Origin: Bemisia tabaci | Lineage: Eukaryota > Arthropoda > Insecta > Hemiptera > Aleyrodidae | NCBI RefSeq assembly: GCF_918797505.1 | Contig: NC_092795.1 | Location: 34,335,131-34,399,130, forward strand | Length of the DNA: 64,000 bases | Direction: 5' to 3' | Shown here: positions 1-10,646 of the stretch, one piece after another | Layout: the number at the start of each line of letters is the position of its first letter | How positions within the stretch are numbered: the stretch's first letter is position 1 | The notes under the pieces: model-generated | The model's input: the letters and a program-made list of their open reading frames with translations, nothing else | Database searches by the model: none | Told to the model about the DNA's origin: nothing | Program-made: the position numbers and the translations under genes

Positions 1-128
1 TGCGATTTTGTGACAACGGATCAAAAGCTTAGCGACTGGATCTATTGAAAAGTATTTTTAGAAATTAATTGAAGGAAATCGTGGTCCTGCTTTTTGGTGT
101 TTTTTAGTGTGTGGTGCATGCATTCATA

Positions 129-357
129 CACTGGAAAAAAAAAACACATTGGATCTAGAGTCCAGACTCTTGAAAACATTGACAAGAAAGAGGACTTTTG
201 ATTCAATCAGATTTAAGCTTAAATCAAAAGGAAATCCGCTCAAATTAATAGGCTTAGTTCTTGATTTAAGCTTAAATCTGATTGAATCAAGGGTATTTTT
301 TCTTGTCGATGTTTTTAAGAGTCTGGACTCTAGATCCAATGTTTTTTTTTTCCAGTG
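129..357. mobile_element. Foldback MITE, CACTGG family A, copy 1
   Basis: This near-perfect palindrome of 229 bp begins CACTGG plus an A tract and ends T tract plus CCAGTG. It is flanked by a 2-bp TSD (TA at 127-128 and 358-359). The arms carry GGATCTAGAGTCCAGACTCT. It is non-coding: the short ORFs in it are mirror images of each other. Confidence 0.8.
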
Positions 358-359
358 TA

Positions 360-823
360 CCCAACCCCTAAATATATGTGTAATATTTTTCACATTTAAC
401 GCAGCTTTTTGAAATTTCACTGGAATTGCCAATCTTTCATGCGTCTTATTTCACTTGTGCAACGCTGGATGTAGCCGGTGGATGCGCGGTCACAGGAACC
501 GCTCCGATGTGTCAATTCGTCGCCTTGCAGCGGTGGAGTGCCCCTTATCAGTTAAGCCAGGATGCTGAGTGGTCGTCGGAGGAAGGGAAAAGGGGAACCA
601 TGCGGGATGCTGAGATGGGGGACCCCGGACCCCTTTCGTCATCGTTTACGTCATCGCCACGCCGCGCGCCGCTCCATTCATCGAGTCGCGCGACGACGAC
701 GACGCGACGCCCCTTGCCGGCCCGGCGCGGCGTCGCGGCGTCTTCCTACGCACCGCGGCCGCCACGCGTACTGCGTCGCCACGGGACATAGACGCAACCA
801 AGACTAGACACGAATGTGTCAAA
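360..823. other. Upstream intergenic DNA with a CpG-rich patch
   Basis: 640-790 is very GC- and CpG-rich (GACGACGACG and GGCGCGG runs). The ORFs over it differ in every frame and resemble no family I know. A promoter or first non-coding exon cannot be excluded. Confidence 0.3.
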
Positions 824-886
824 GACAGACAAGAGACCCTCCACTCGTATCTCGGTTATGGTGGAAGCTTTTACTTTCAGGTCTCG
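824..886 (+). mobile_element. Family C (hAT-type MITE) fragment
   Basis: AGACAAGAGACCCTCCACT followed by GGTGGAAGCTTTTACTTTCAGG matches the first 60 bp of family C. The rest is absent. Confidence 0.6.
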
Positions 887-1139
887 ATACACGATCAAAT
901 TCCCGAACCAATTACCATCAAAAGTGTCGGGAGTCATCAGTCTGAAAATCATTAATTTGCCTACTTTTAAAATGAAAACTTGGCTGAAATGTTTCCTGTG
1001 ACAGGAAATGATGAATGTGGCACTCCATTCCGATCAAAGTTTGACGGCCCGTCCAATTTTGATCAAAGAGGACTGTTGCATGGTGACCGTCAGTGATCAA
1101 CTGGTCTACTTTGATCAGAATTGGTTCGGAAAATGAACG

Positions 1140-1420
1140 TACCTTTCGGGATTTTGAGGGTCATAAATCGATCGAAAATTTAGACACCCCGGGTTTTAAT
1201 CAGTAAAGTGCGGCCTTTGAGAATTTGAGGAAGACCGAGGACCTCAGACAAGAGACCCAAATCTCGGCTATGGTGGAAACTTTTACTTTCGGGACTTCAA
1301 CATTAAACTGTTGACTTACCCACATGGTTGATGTTCAACAACGCGTTGGCAGTTTCGTTTTGCAAACCAGCCGAAGTTTGGGAAACTTGTTTGGCCCCTA
1401 GCGTGGCAGCTTAGCAGTCA
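1140..1420 (+). repeat. Copy of a larger repeat carrying a partial family C element
   Basis: 1140-1240 (TTGAGGGTCATAAATCGATC ... GAATTTGAGGAAGACC) matches 11718-11804 closely. In both places a family C element follows at the same point (here from 1243). The family C copy here lacks its right half. Confidence 0.6.
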
Positions 1421-2059
1421 GCAAACGAAGAAATTAAGTCCGTCTGGACTAAAGATTAAAGCCAACTCAATGGAATTTTTGAAGGTAGACTGGTAGAGTT
1501 GCAGGGAAACCATGTCTAGTTCACATAAAAAATATTTAAAATCTACTCCTTACGCACAATTTGCGTGGTCCACAACGTGCATTCTCAAATTTACCGCGAT
1601 TAGTTCGCACTTTTTTCCCAGCCGTCGACGCAGAAAGTGTTAAGAAAACTCAACGTAAACAAACAAACGGTCTTGCCAGCTGGGAACAACCCACGTCGAA
1701 TAACCGTGGGAAAAATTGATTTCATGCCTAATTTTTTATCAGAAGCTGGCAACAGGTGTAAGTATTGAAGTATAAACAGGGTGTAAATAGAACGGAACCG
1801 CCACCGCGCGCCGCGCCGCTGTGAACCGGACAATGTGGTGAGCTTGAAAGCCGGCATCAAAGATTATATCTAAGATTAAAGGAGTAGAGAACTTAAGCTC
1901 GGTTGGTCGGTCCGTCAAGGATTTCACCGGACGGGTTTCCTCAGTACATAAAAGGGCGTATCTCGATGCCCGCATGATCCCCAGAAAGCGTGGACTTACT
2001 TGTGAAACAAGGCTCACGTGTAAATTAAGAAGCACCCTTACGTCAGCGGAGCAACGACA
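1421..2059. other. Intergenic, nothing recognised
   Basis: The composition is mixed. The two minus-strand ORFs overlap in different frames and show no domain. Confidence 0.3.
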
Positions 2060-2061
2060 TG

Positions 2062-3090
2062 CACTGAAAAAAATGAGTTAGTGTCAGATGACTAAAAATG
2101 GTTTCTATACACTAACTCATATTGTGTGATTTGGACACACATGATTTTTGGTTTCTGTACACTAACCACTATTAGTGCTGGGAACTAATTCCGCTACTCT
2201 AATTCGCATTCGGTAGGGTTGGGTCAACCTAACCTCAAAACTGAGAGAGGAGAAAACGGCTTAGCGAATGATAACTGGACAATACTTTCAGGAAAAGAAG
2301 ATTTCTTAAAAGATGAGAGGTAAAAATCAACTGACCGGTTCCAAATGAACGACAGAGGAAAGGAATATCCCATAGGTATGTGCAAGTAGACAGAATTATC
2401 CTTTAGAGAGACACACACTCACACATGAAACGGTAGCGAATGTTCACACTGAATAAACATATCTCGTCCGAACACTTGAGATATTCTTTTGAAATTACGG
2501 GAGAACACGAACTATAGAAGTAAGCAGTAAGTTCACAGATTTTCGTAAAATATAAACTGAACGCGGAACGCTTTAATCGCAATTTAATACAGAAGATTGA
2601 CGACTCCAACGAATATCATGCTTGTTTACGTTTTGAATCGAACAGGAGATTTCTAACCTTAACAGGTTTATTTATGTTGCTTTCGAACGTTTTCAAGAAA
2701 GAGAGGACACTATAAATCATACCGGGAGTATTTACATTGTCAAACGAGCCCGAAATTTCACATTTTAATTGATTTTCACGAGCTGACGCGATTGAGGCTG
2801 TTGTACCGACGCCACTTTTTCGAAACTAAATAAATGTAACGGACAATGTGGCAGTTAGTGTTGAGGGCGAATTAGTTTGACCCGAAGGTGAATTTGTCTT
2901 ACCACAGCGCTAATTTTACAGCTAGTGCTGTTTTCCAATTCTGGTTCGCGCTCTAGTAAAGTCAAGTCAGCGTATGAAGCGAATTGATTGGTGCTTCAGT
3001 ACAATAAATTAGTTCTGAAGCCTAATTTTGATTCTACTTGGCGAGAACTTACCAAATTAGTTCTCAACACTAACTACTTTTTTTTCAGTG
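2062..3090. mobile_element. 1.03-kb non-autonomous element with CACTGAAAAAA ends
   Basis: The left end CACTGAAAAAAATGAGTTAG and the right end, which reads CACTGAAAAAAAAGTAGTTAG in reverse, form terminal inverted repeats. A 2-bp TSD TG lies at 2060-2061 and 3091-3092. No transposase-like ORF is present. Ends and TSD match the CACTGG MITEs, so it may be a longer relative. Confidence 0.6.
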
Positions 3091-3383
3091 TGAACGTCGC
3101 GTCGCTATGATAGACGATAGGGCACCTGGATGATCAATGAGCTGCAACGTACAGGTGTCCGTAACAGTAGTGTAACACAGTTTCGCTTGAAACCTTTTCC
3201 AAGCTTCCCCCGCAAAAATTTTTCAGTCTCATCAAATTCCGTAATGACATTCTCGCCTCCTACCCTCCATCACCATCTCCCTGTCCCCTCTCTCTTTTTA
3301 TTCCTTTTGAGAGCGGGTCCTATGGTACATGAGTAAGCTCAAAGTGTAAGACAAACCCCAGAAATAAAATTTCCGACGACCGA

Positions 3384-3613
3384 CAGTGGATCGAGTCAAT
3401 AGGAGAGGTCGGACAAAATTTGGAAACTTTAAAAGCTTATCACTCCGTTTTTACAAAAATTTAAGGTTCTAAAAGTCGTTCCATTGGTTTCCTCGTGAAA
3501 TTCTCCCCATAAAAATTAGCACCCCTTAAAATTTAAATGTGAAATAAACATCAGTATTTGCAGTTTTAGTCAAAAGCTTTATGTCCGACCTCTCTGCTTG
3601 ACTCGATCCATTG
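3384..3613. mobile_element. Small palindromic MITE
   Basis: Inverted arms TGGATCGAGTCAATAGGAGAGG / CCTCTCTGCTTGACTCGATCCA are about 230 bp apart end to end, with GTCCGACC continuing in both arms. Confidence 0.6.
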
Positions 3614-3640
3614 TGCGGCCGGGGGCACACTTGCAAATCA

Positions 3641-3953
3641 TAGAGTCCCTTTATACCGAGAGTCAAGACAATGTGAATCCATTTCTGATTGGTTGCCGTA
3701 TTTTAGGCCTCCACAGTGTCACAAACGGGAATAAAGATTACATTTTCCCCGATTGCAAAGATTATAATCTGGAATGGACCGAGGAATTACGGGTTCGACA
3801 AGGAACAAACGGAATGAGGGAAGGAACGGAGAAAGGAATTCGAGAATGGGCCGATCAAAGATTACGAAAAAACGTTCAATTTGTGTAATCTTTATTCCCG
3901 TTTGTGACTCCATGAGGGGGTGTTGTCTTGACTCTCAGTATAAAGGGACTCTA
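3641..3953. mobile_element. hAT-type MITE with TAGAGTCCC ends
   Basis: TAGAGTCCCTTTATACCGAG at the left and its near-inverse at the right are flanked by an exact 8-bp TSD GCAAATCA (3633-3640 and 3954-3961). TAGAG fits YARNG. A decayed fragment of the same family lies at about 19300-19350 (TCACAAACGCGAATACAGATT). Confidence 0.8.
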
Positions 3954-4300
3954 GCAAATCATGGTTTGCGAGGGCACCCGTTACGCTACCATGGAAGAGC
4001 CTCCCGAACTGGTTTCCACCAAAAGTTTTCACGATTTCTGGGATACTGGTGGAGGGTCTCTGTTTCCGTACACTGTCTCCATTCTGCGCGCTGATTATTG
4101 ACATTGACGAATGAATAACCTTATTAAGTTATAAGATGATATTAGCGAGGTATTATTAAATTCTGAAATAGAATTTAATCAGTTTTAAAACACAGAGACA
4201 GACATGGCGCACAGCTATCTGAAGTGACCGAAGTCAAAACCAAGGGCTTGGACTATAAATACGCAAGCAGCGTGAGAAACTGGGTCCAAAACCTCACATG

Positions 4301-5235
4301 CCCTGGTAAAAATTGGCGATAGGAGCTGCGTTTCAAAATACCATAGGAGTTCTTATAGCCGATTGAACAGGGCGATAGAAAATCATATAGCTGGCTGTAG
4401 AAAGTGGAAAAAATCATACGGCCAAGCTACATGAAGCGATAAAAAATTATGAAGCCGGGCTATATTGCCGGGCTTTACACTTTCTCGCCTGGCTGTTGCT
4501 TTTTCGCCATCGATTATAAAAGGCTATAAGAAATTGTGTAGAAATTCTTGTTCTTTGTAAATCCTTAAGTTTGTACGGAATCACCTTAATATTTACAAAA
4601 CGCACATTATATTTTCCTTTACTACATATTTTTTTTCATCAATTAAAATGAGAATAATCCATACAGAGTGTGCAACATTTCAAAGTCATGAGTTTAAAAA
4701 CGCTGACTCCGCGAGATTAAATATTAGAGCCTAACACAAAGCGGCGCTTTGGCGCCTACAAACCTAACAGGGATACTTCACGCATTGCGCAATGCGTGAA
4801 GTATCCCAGTTAGGTTTGTAGGCGTCAATGCGCGTTCAGCGCTGGCTGCCCGCCCGTCGCGCCGCAGCCCACCGCGGCACTTGAAGCAACTATTTCACAC
4901 CAGAGGTATTGCACACTATCATACGAAATTGAAGGCGCTCCAACCTATTAAGAATGGCAGGCATCCTTCAAAAGTACGGAGCTTTTCTCGCAAATTAAAT
5001 CAAGATACTACGGCCCAAAAAGAGAGCGGTAGTACAATAACTCACTAAGTCCTAGCATCTGTAATTAGTAATGTTTAGCACACACTTTATCGCCAGGCTG
5101 TTGCTTAATCGCCATCGGCTATAAAAGGCTATAAGAAATTGTGTAGCCGGCTATAGAAGCTATTGGAAATCTTACAGCCGGCTTTAGGTCTATGGTATTT
5201 TGGAACACAGATTCTACTGCCAATTTTTACCAGGG
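4301..5235. mobile_element. Family B element, copy 1 (CCCTGG ends)
   Basis: It begins CCCTGGTAAAAATTGGC and ends GCCAATTTTTACCAGGG, with a 2-bp TSD TG. The sub-terminal arms are rich in AGCCGGCTATA-type motifs. The centre (4753-4824) is a strong palindrome ending in CCTACAAACCTAACAGGGA/TAGGTTTGTAGG. It is non-coding and 935 bp long. Confidence 0.82.
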
Positions 5236-5354
5236 TGATTTGAAGAGGGTGACTGTACACTGTACTAGATTCTGCATTTTCAGAATCAGTTGTTGAATAC
5301 TTGCAGCAATTGATAGACAAAGCAATAGACAAATAAGACAAAGTGAAAATGGCG

Positions 5355-5490
5355 ACCTATTCCATCGTAGGAAGCAGGTGGTTGCAACGACGAAAACGGC
5401 AGCTCACGAAAAACCTTACAGTGAGTCCATCATTTCCCCCTTGGTCTATAAAAACCACCCGTTTTAACCTATAGGATCACTCCACTTTCC
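5355..5490. repeat. Family Q repeat (GGTGGTT...AACCACCCG arms)
   Basis: Inverted segments GGAAGCAGGTGGTTGCAACG and GTCTATAAAAACCACCCG...CTATAGGATCAC resemble the pair at 28999/29464. A single arm recurs near 20770 and a decayed one near 27020-27080. The boundaries are uncertain. Confidence 0.45.
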
Positions 5491-5580
5491 CTGTCTCTTC
5501 TCTGTTTGTAACTCTCTTTATTATTCATCACAAAAATCAGCTCGCTGAGTCTCCGCCCTTTCCCTGGGTCGCAAGGGTCT

Positions 5581-5744
5581 CAGTGGCGTGGCGTGAATGA
5601 TCGATTATCGATATCTCGCCATTTGAAGCTATGGTGAAGAATCGATTACTTAGGTGTTCGCTGCGAACACCTTGATAATCGATCTTTTCTCATAGGTTTC
5701 AGTGGCATATCAATCGATGTATCGCAAAGCACGCCACGCCACTG
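5581..5744. mobile_element. 164-bp MITE with CAGTGGCGTGGCGTG ends, copy 1
   Basis: Terminal inverted repeats CAGTGGCGTGGCGTG are flanked by AGGGTCT on both sides (7 bp). A central hairpin AGGTGTTCGCTGCGAACACCT is present. Confidence 0.75.
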
Positions 5745-6012
5745 AGGGTCTGCCTATGCATGGGCAGTGTCCACTGTCCAGTCCATACTTTCTCTCGTAT
5801 TGAAGTACTGACTCTAACCTCGAATGACGAATTGGGTATCACCAGCCGCCTGTTTCCCCATAACCTTCTCCGCTTGGCCAAAAGAAAAATAAAACGAAAA
5901 AAAACCAGAAGAAGAAGCAGAAGAAAAAGAACCCTTAAATAATAATGAGAAATGGTTCTAACACCCATGCAGTGACAGATATTATATCTCGGAGGCATAG
6001 ATGGGACCGGCC

Positions 6013-7436
6013 CACAGTGTGTCAAAACCCCAATCTAGCTGCTCAAAACCTCTTCACGTCTCTAAATTTGATCGGATAACCACCAAATTTCGCACAGGCA
6101 TTAGTGTAAGCTTGAAGAAGGTTCACCTAAAATTTCAAAACTTAGTCATCAAAATTTTCAAAATGGCGGCCATCTAAAAATCCTGTTCAACTCATGTAAA
6201 AATCGTAAAATTTCAACTAAATTTTAGGCGCCTTATGTGACCTGATGAACCCCAAAAATTAGTCAAATTGTGTTTTCCGATCCAAAATAAGTCCTGGAGG
6301 ATGTCTTGGGCTTGTCCATTCCACTTCAAAATGGCGAATTTCTCATTTGGCCATCCAAAGAAATATGAATTCCATATTATTAAAATGATACGTTTCGGCA
6401 ACTCTAAGTGACAAGTCAAAGATAATATTTTCAAAATGTTTGCCTGTAAAGGAAAATTTCGGCGAGCCCCCCCCCCCCCCCCCCTCCTTTTCATTTTCCT
6501 ACGTTTCATAAATCATGTCCGAAACCTTTCCTCATTAGAAATAAATAAGAAAGTCTGTTTCAAATCATACAAGAAACTTGTTAAAAATACGATGCAACTT
6601 TGTATTTGAGGACCCCCCCTCCATGACAGTATAGATAATGGGAAAATCGTAATGAAAGAAAATAAAATTTTAAACAATTGGACATTTTCGGGATTTGAAC
6701 CCCGGTCATGCAGGTAATAATGAAAGAAGCAATCAACTGAGCCACCATACGATCTTATCTACGCCGGTGAAAAGCCTCATGACAAGGCTCACTCAAATCA
6801 GGGGACCGAGCGCGCGTGGTGAGATGCTGCCTCCGTCTCAATTCACCTGTGACAGCCTGTCGGGGGAGATCGCATAACGCCGCCCGCACGCTTTTACACT
6901 AGGAATCGCCGAACAAAATGTGCTCTTACTCTCAAGGTCGCGGAAGGTCGCAGTAAAACTAAAGACATTTCAAATCTACATAGTTTTCTGAACACTCTCA
7001 TATAAGTTTCATGGTGTTCCGTGCAGTTCCGCGCTTTTGCGGCTCTATTAAAGCCAGGAAAAGTAAACGGTCTTGGGCACTGTTTTCAATGAGCAATTAT
7101 AATACTTAAATAATGATTTTGGAGAAATCAACGGTCATATTTCCTTTCTCTGGCCTTTGGCATCTCGTTTCATCCAGAGATGACCCTTTTTCGCCACGAA
7201 GTACTCTAAAAAAAAGCAATTCAGTGGCACCACTCCTGATGGCGAGATTGAGGCTGGACGTTTACCGGCTGCAATCCCTATCATTTTAGCGACCAAAAAA
7301 TTTATTTTTGTGATAACCATGATAGATACGTAACCAGTGGGTGCCTGTGGACCCACTCTGACCATAAATAACACCATTTGTTGACTTGATATAAGGGGGG
7401 TTTTGAGCAGCTAGATTGGGGTTTTGACACACTGTG
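6013..7436. mobile_element. Transib-like non-autonomous element
   Basis: The two ends are inverted copies of about 40 bp beginning CACAGTGTGTCAAAACCCC. They are flanked by an exact 5-bp TSD CGGCC (6008-6012 and 7437-7441). A CACAGTG heptamer plus a 5-bp GC-rich TSD is the signature of Transib transposons, relatives of RAG1. The 1424-bp interior has poly-C runs, a tRNA-like segment and no transposase ORF. Confidence 0.68.
6686..6760 (-). other. tRNA-like Pol III promoter remnant (SINE-like)
   Basis: On the minus strand, GGTGGCTCAGTTGATTG resembles a tRNA A box and GGGGTTCAAATCCCG about 40 nt later a B box and T arm. I find no matching acceptor stem, so this is not a functional tRNA. A tRNA pseudogene or SINE head is more likely. 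Confidence 0.4.
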
Positions 7437-7441
7437 CGGCC

Positions 7442-7936
7442 TAGGCGGCGCGGCGCAGCGGCCGGCAGCAGGCTCTGAACTTGAATTCCGGACCGACACC
7501 GCGCGAGGATGCACGGTCGCAGTGTGCAATGTGCATTTGTAATTGGTTGCCTCACAGTTTCCCCGGGCCCGGGGCTTGGGCCGCCTGCGCCTACGAGACG
7601 ACGGGAGATTCGAGCGTGGCGGCCATGGCGGCGCGGCGCGGTGCTATGCAGCGGAAAAGAAAGTAGCTTACGAGCTTAAACTCTTGTAATTAGCTTATCT
7701 GTTTAATTGATGAGTCGTCAAGTGACGTAATCTGGTAACTCCCGAGCCAGCTCCAGCCCACCACCGCGCCGCCGCAGCGCACGCCGCCGCACGCCGCCGC
7801 ACGCCTCAAGCGCTGGCCGCCCCGGTTGCTTTTCCCAAAGCTCCAGCTTTCAGCCTCATAGATTGCGTTCGATAGCTGTTTGATGTATCGTTTGGTTCAA
7901 AACAATAGAACATAACCTCAAAGAACAATTTTAGGA
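7442..7936. other. GC-rich intergenic segment
   Basis: 7440-7660 and 7740-7830 are CpG-rich with GCCGC repeats (CGCACGCCGCCGCACGC). It could be a CpG-type promoter or a repeat remnant. No gene is recognised. Confidence 0.3.
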
Positions 7937-7944
7937 TTTAAGAC

Positions 7945-8281
7945 CAGAGACAAGAGACCCTCCACTAGTATCTTGGCCATTGTGGAAGCTTTTACTTTCG
8001 GGACTTCAGCATTCTACTGTTGACTTACCTACATGGTTGATGTTTAACAACGTGTTGGCAGTTTCGTTTTGCAAACAAGTCGAAAATGGCCGAAGTTTGC
8101 GAGACTTGTTTGGCTCATGACGTCACCCGAAGCTCATCATCGACCATGTAGGTAGGTCAACAGCCGAAATTGAGGTGATGACTGTTGCTCCCTAATAATT
8201 GTTCATAAGGAACTGTTGAATCCCCGAAAGTAAAATTTTCCACCTGTCGTTAGGAGGCCAGTGGAGGGTCTCTTGTCTCTG
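7945..8281 (+). mobile_element. hAT-type MITE, family C, copy 1
   Basis: The ends are CAGAGACAAGAGACCCTCCA and its inverted match, with an exact 8-bp TSD TTTAAGAC (7937-7944 and 8282-8289). CAGAG fits the hAT terminal consensus YARNG. It is 337 bp and non-coding. Confidence 0.82.
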
Positions 8282-8288
8282 TTTAAGA

Positions 8289-8889
8289 CAAAGACATAAA
8301 GACGGAGCACTAAAAGCAAAAAATGAAGCTTCTAGAGCTTCTTTTCAATCACCTCTACTATTGGCTAGAGGATTGGCGGCGAAATCGGGACAAGTTTGAA
8401 TTCAAATGTAGGGCGGGAACTAATAAATAAAATTGCGGAAACAAAGTATTTTAGGTTGATTTTTGCCCAAATTCAGGTACATACTCATATTTTTTTAACT
8501 TTAGGTTAGTTTCAGTCCGTCGTCGACCGATTAATTTCAGTTGGGAGTAACGTTGATCTAGAACTGTAACGGCCTGTTTGAACCTGCAGAACCACCATGA
8601 GCAGAAGAAAAACTAACTTTATCTGAGATTACTGCCTGTTACCGAGCAAAATTAGGTGTATTATATTAGGACGCAGACCGAACTTTCTTTGTATATTCGT
8701 TTTAGGAATTTAAAATACGTTTCAAAGAAGAAATGTGCAAAAATCAAGAGGACAAGTTCAAATCAAATTTCCGTTTGCCGCCATGGATTCCCGCGCTCAT
8801 TTACACACTCGCACAAGCGCGCAGCGCCGAACCTAGCTTCACTTTTCCCCCGTGCTTTTAGATACGAGCGCTCCGTCTTTATGTCTTTG
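8289..8889. mobile_element. hAT-type MITE between two family C copies
   Basis: A perfect 20-bp terminal inverted repeat CAAAGACATAAAGACGGAGC is flanked by GTTTAAGA and ATTTAAGA (7 of 8 bases). CAAAG fits YARNG. The element is 601 bp, with a short unconvincing ORF. Confidence 0.72.
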
Positions 8890-8898
8890 ATTTAAGAT

Positions 8899-9243
8899 CA
8901 GAGACAGGAGACCCTCCACTAGTATCTTGGCCATGGTGGAAGCTTTTACTTTCGGGACTTCAGCATTCTACTGTTGACTTACCTACATGGTTGATGTTCA
9001 ACAACGTGTTGGCAATTTCGTTTTGCAAACAAGCCGGAAATGGCCGACGTTTGGGAAAGTTGTTTGGCTCATGACGTCATCCGAAGCTCATCATCGACCA
9101 TGTAGGTAAGTCAACAGCCGAAAATAGGGTGATGACTGTTGCTCCCTAATAATTGGCCCTTAGGAATTGTTGAAACCCCGAATTCCCGAAAGTAAAAGCT
9201 TCCACCTGTCGCTAGGAGGCTAGCGGAGGGTCTCTTGTCTCAG
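8899..9243 (+). mobile_element. hAT-type MITE, family C, copy 2
   Basis: It has the same orientation as the copy at 7945 and an exact 8-bp TSD TTTAAGAT (8891-8898 and 9244-9251). The right end reads TCTCAG rather than TCTCTG. Confidence 0.8.
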
Positions 9244-9509
9244 TTTAAGATGGACAAGCTGAAAATGAGAAAATTCCTAACAATGTCACCTTTCATTGCC
9301 ATTTTGTAGTCTAAAGAATCAAGAATCTGTCACAACAACTCCGTTTCCTCAGGTCACTCAATTGACTTTTGAAGCTATAATTACATTTTGAACCAATCGA
9401 TATCGATACGATCTCACCTGTTCGATGTATTGAATACGTTCCTCGAGGCAGAAGCGTTACCCGACATCCCATTGTCAGATTAATACAGCTTCCATTGAAT
9501 GGAACACTG

Positions 9510-9805
9510 GAGCAGCCTGATTGTTGAAATTTTTTGTTTGTCAGGACGACATAGATGACATAGGTTAAAAGGCGAAGCGTGATTGGTCGGCTATGTCTTA
9601 TCGCTGCTTTGTCGTGCCTATGTCGGGTTGACCTCTCGACAAGCTAACGGCACCTCTTAAGTTTCCGACAGTATGTCGATCATTCCACCTGACAACGGCA
9701 CGATAAAGTAGCGATAAGACTTAGCCGACCAATCACGCTTCGCCTTTTAACCTATGTCATCTATGTCGTCCCGACAAACTAAAAATTTCAACAATCAGGC
9801 TGCTC
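9510..9805. mobile_element. Family D foldback MITE
   Basis: It has inverted arms of about 108 bp, starting GAGCAGCCTGATTGTTGAAA and continuing through GACATAGATGACATAGG and CGTGATTGGTCGGCTATGTC. No clear TSD is seen. Confidence 0.75.
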
Positions 9806-9821
9806 AGGCCAAGAATTGAAG

Positions 9822-9874
9822 CCCCATTAGGGGGTAAGCCGCTATAGGCCGCTACGTGGCCTACCCCCAAGGGG
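9822..9874. repeat. Short GC-rich hairpin
   Basis: GCCCCATTAGGGGGTAAGCC pairs with GGCCTACCCCCAAGGGGC around a short loop. It lies just outside the family D element. Confidence 0.55.
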
Positions 9875-10644
9875 CGCTTCGCACATTCTAAGGACCATAT
9901 TCATAGTTTCTTCTAAAATGGCTCCTCTCCTTAGGAAGTCGCATATCGTGTATATTGTGTTTAAGGGAAGTTTGAGGAGATCCTTGACGTAGCATCAACT
10001 AAAGAACAATTTTAACGCTTCTTCGGTGAAATTCAACAATAGCACTTCGTGAGAAGATTAATCGTGAGGGATGAAAATGATTTGTTTCCTTAATAAATCA
10101 AGAGCACAGAAGAAAAAATTATGAAGGCCTACTCACCCTCCGGAGCAATTTGTGGACAGCCTCTATACGGTGTAGTTCGGTTTGGCACGACAGTCATTAT
10201 TTCCGCCTCTCTTGAAACAGCCACACCACAAGCCTGATGTAATGCATCGAAGTTAAAACTATTCTCTAGCTAACATCACCGCGAATTGCGGTTTGAGTAA
10301 GAGTGACCACCGCGGCCCTATTTTATCATCGTGTCTCCAGATTGCAGCCAGTAGTTACCGTACCACTGAGTGTGAGAGGAACTATATTTGTTTCCAGGCG
10401 CTGCCACCGTTAGATATGAGAATTTATGGTCAATCTAGTGGAACTTATGCTTTGTTAATTCAGCACTTATCAAATAAGAGTGGTCGTACAAACGCTACAA
10501 TACACAATGCTAAATTTCGAATTTTTCGACCCCTCTCCACCTCTTGTAACACTTTTGTGACGTGGGTTCCTTTCCCTTAACAGGCAAAATAAAACTGCAG
10601 AGCGTTTTGCATTTTATGAACAGCCCTTAAACTGATTATTTCGG
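9875..10644. other. Intergenic, nothing recognised
   Basis: One 95-codon ORF (10293-10580) has no recognisable domain or splice context. Confidence 0.3.
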
Positions 10645-10646
10645 TG

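Noticed and set aside
6013..6040. True recombination signal sequence (12/23 RSS)
   Set aside because: The heptamer matches, but the nonamer-like stretch is only about 2 bp away and imperfect. A Transib terminus explains it better.
6686..6760. A functional tRNA gene
   Set aside because: A- and B-box-like sequences are present but the acceptor ends do not pair, so only a tRNA-like remnant is reported.
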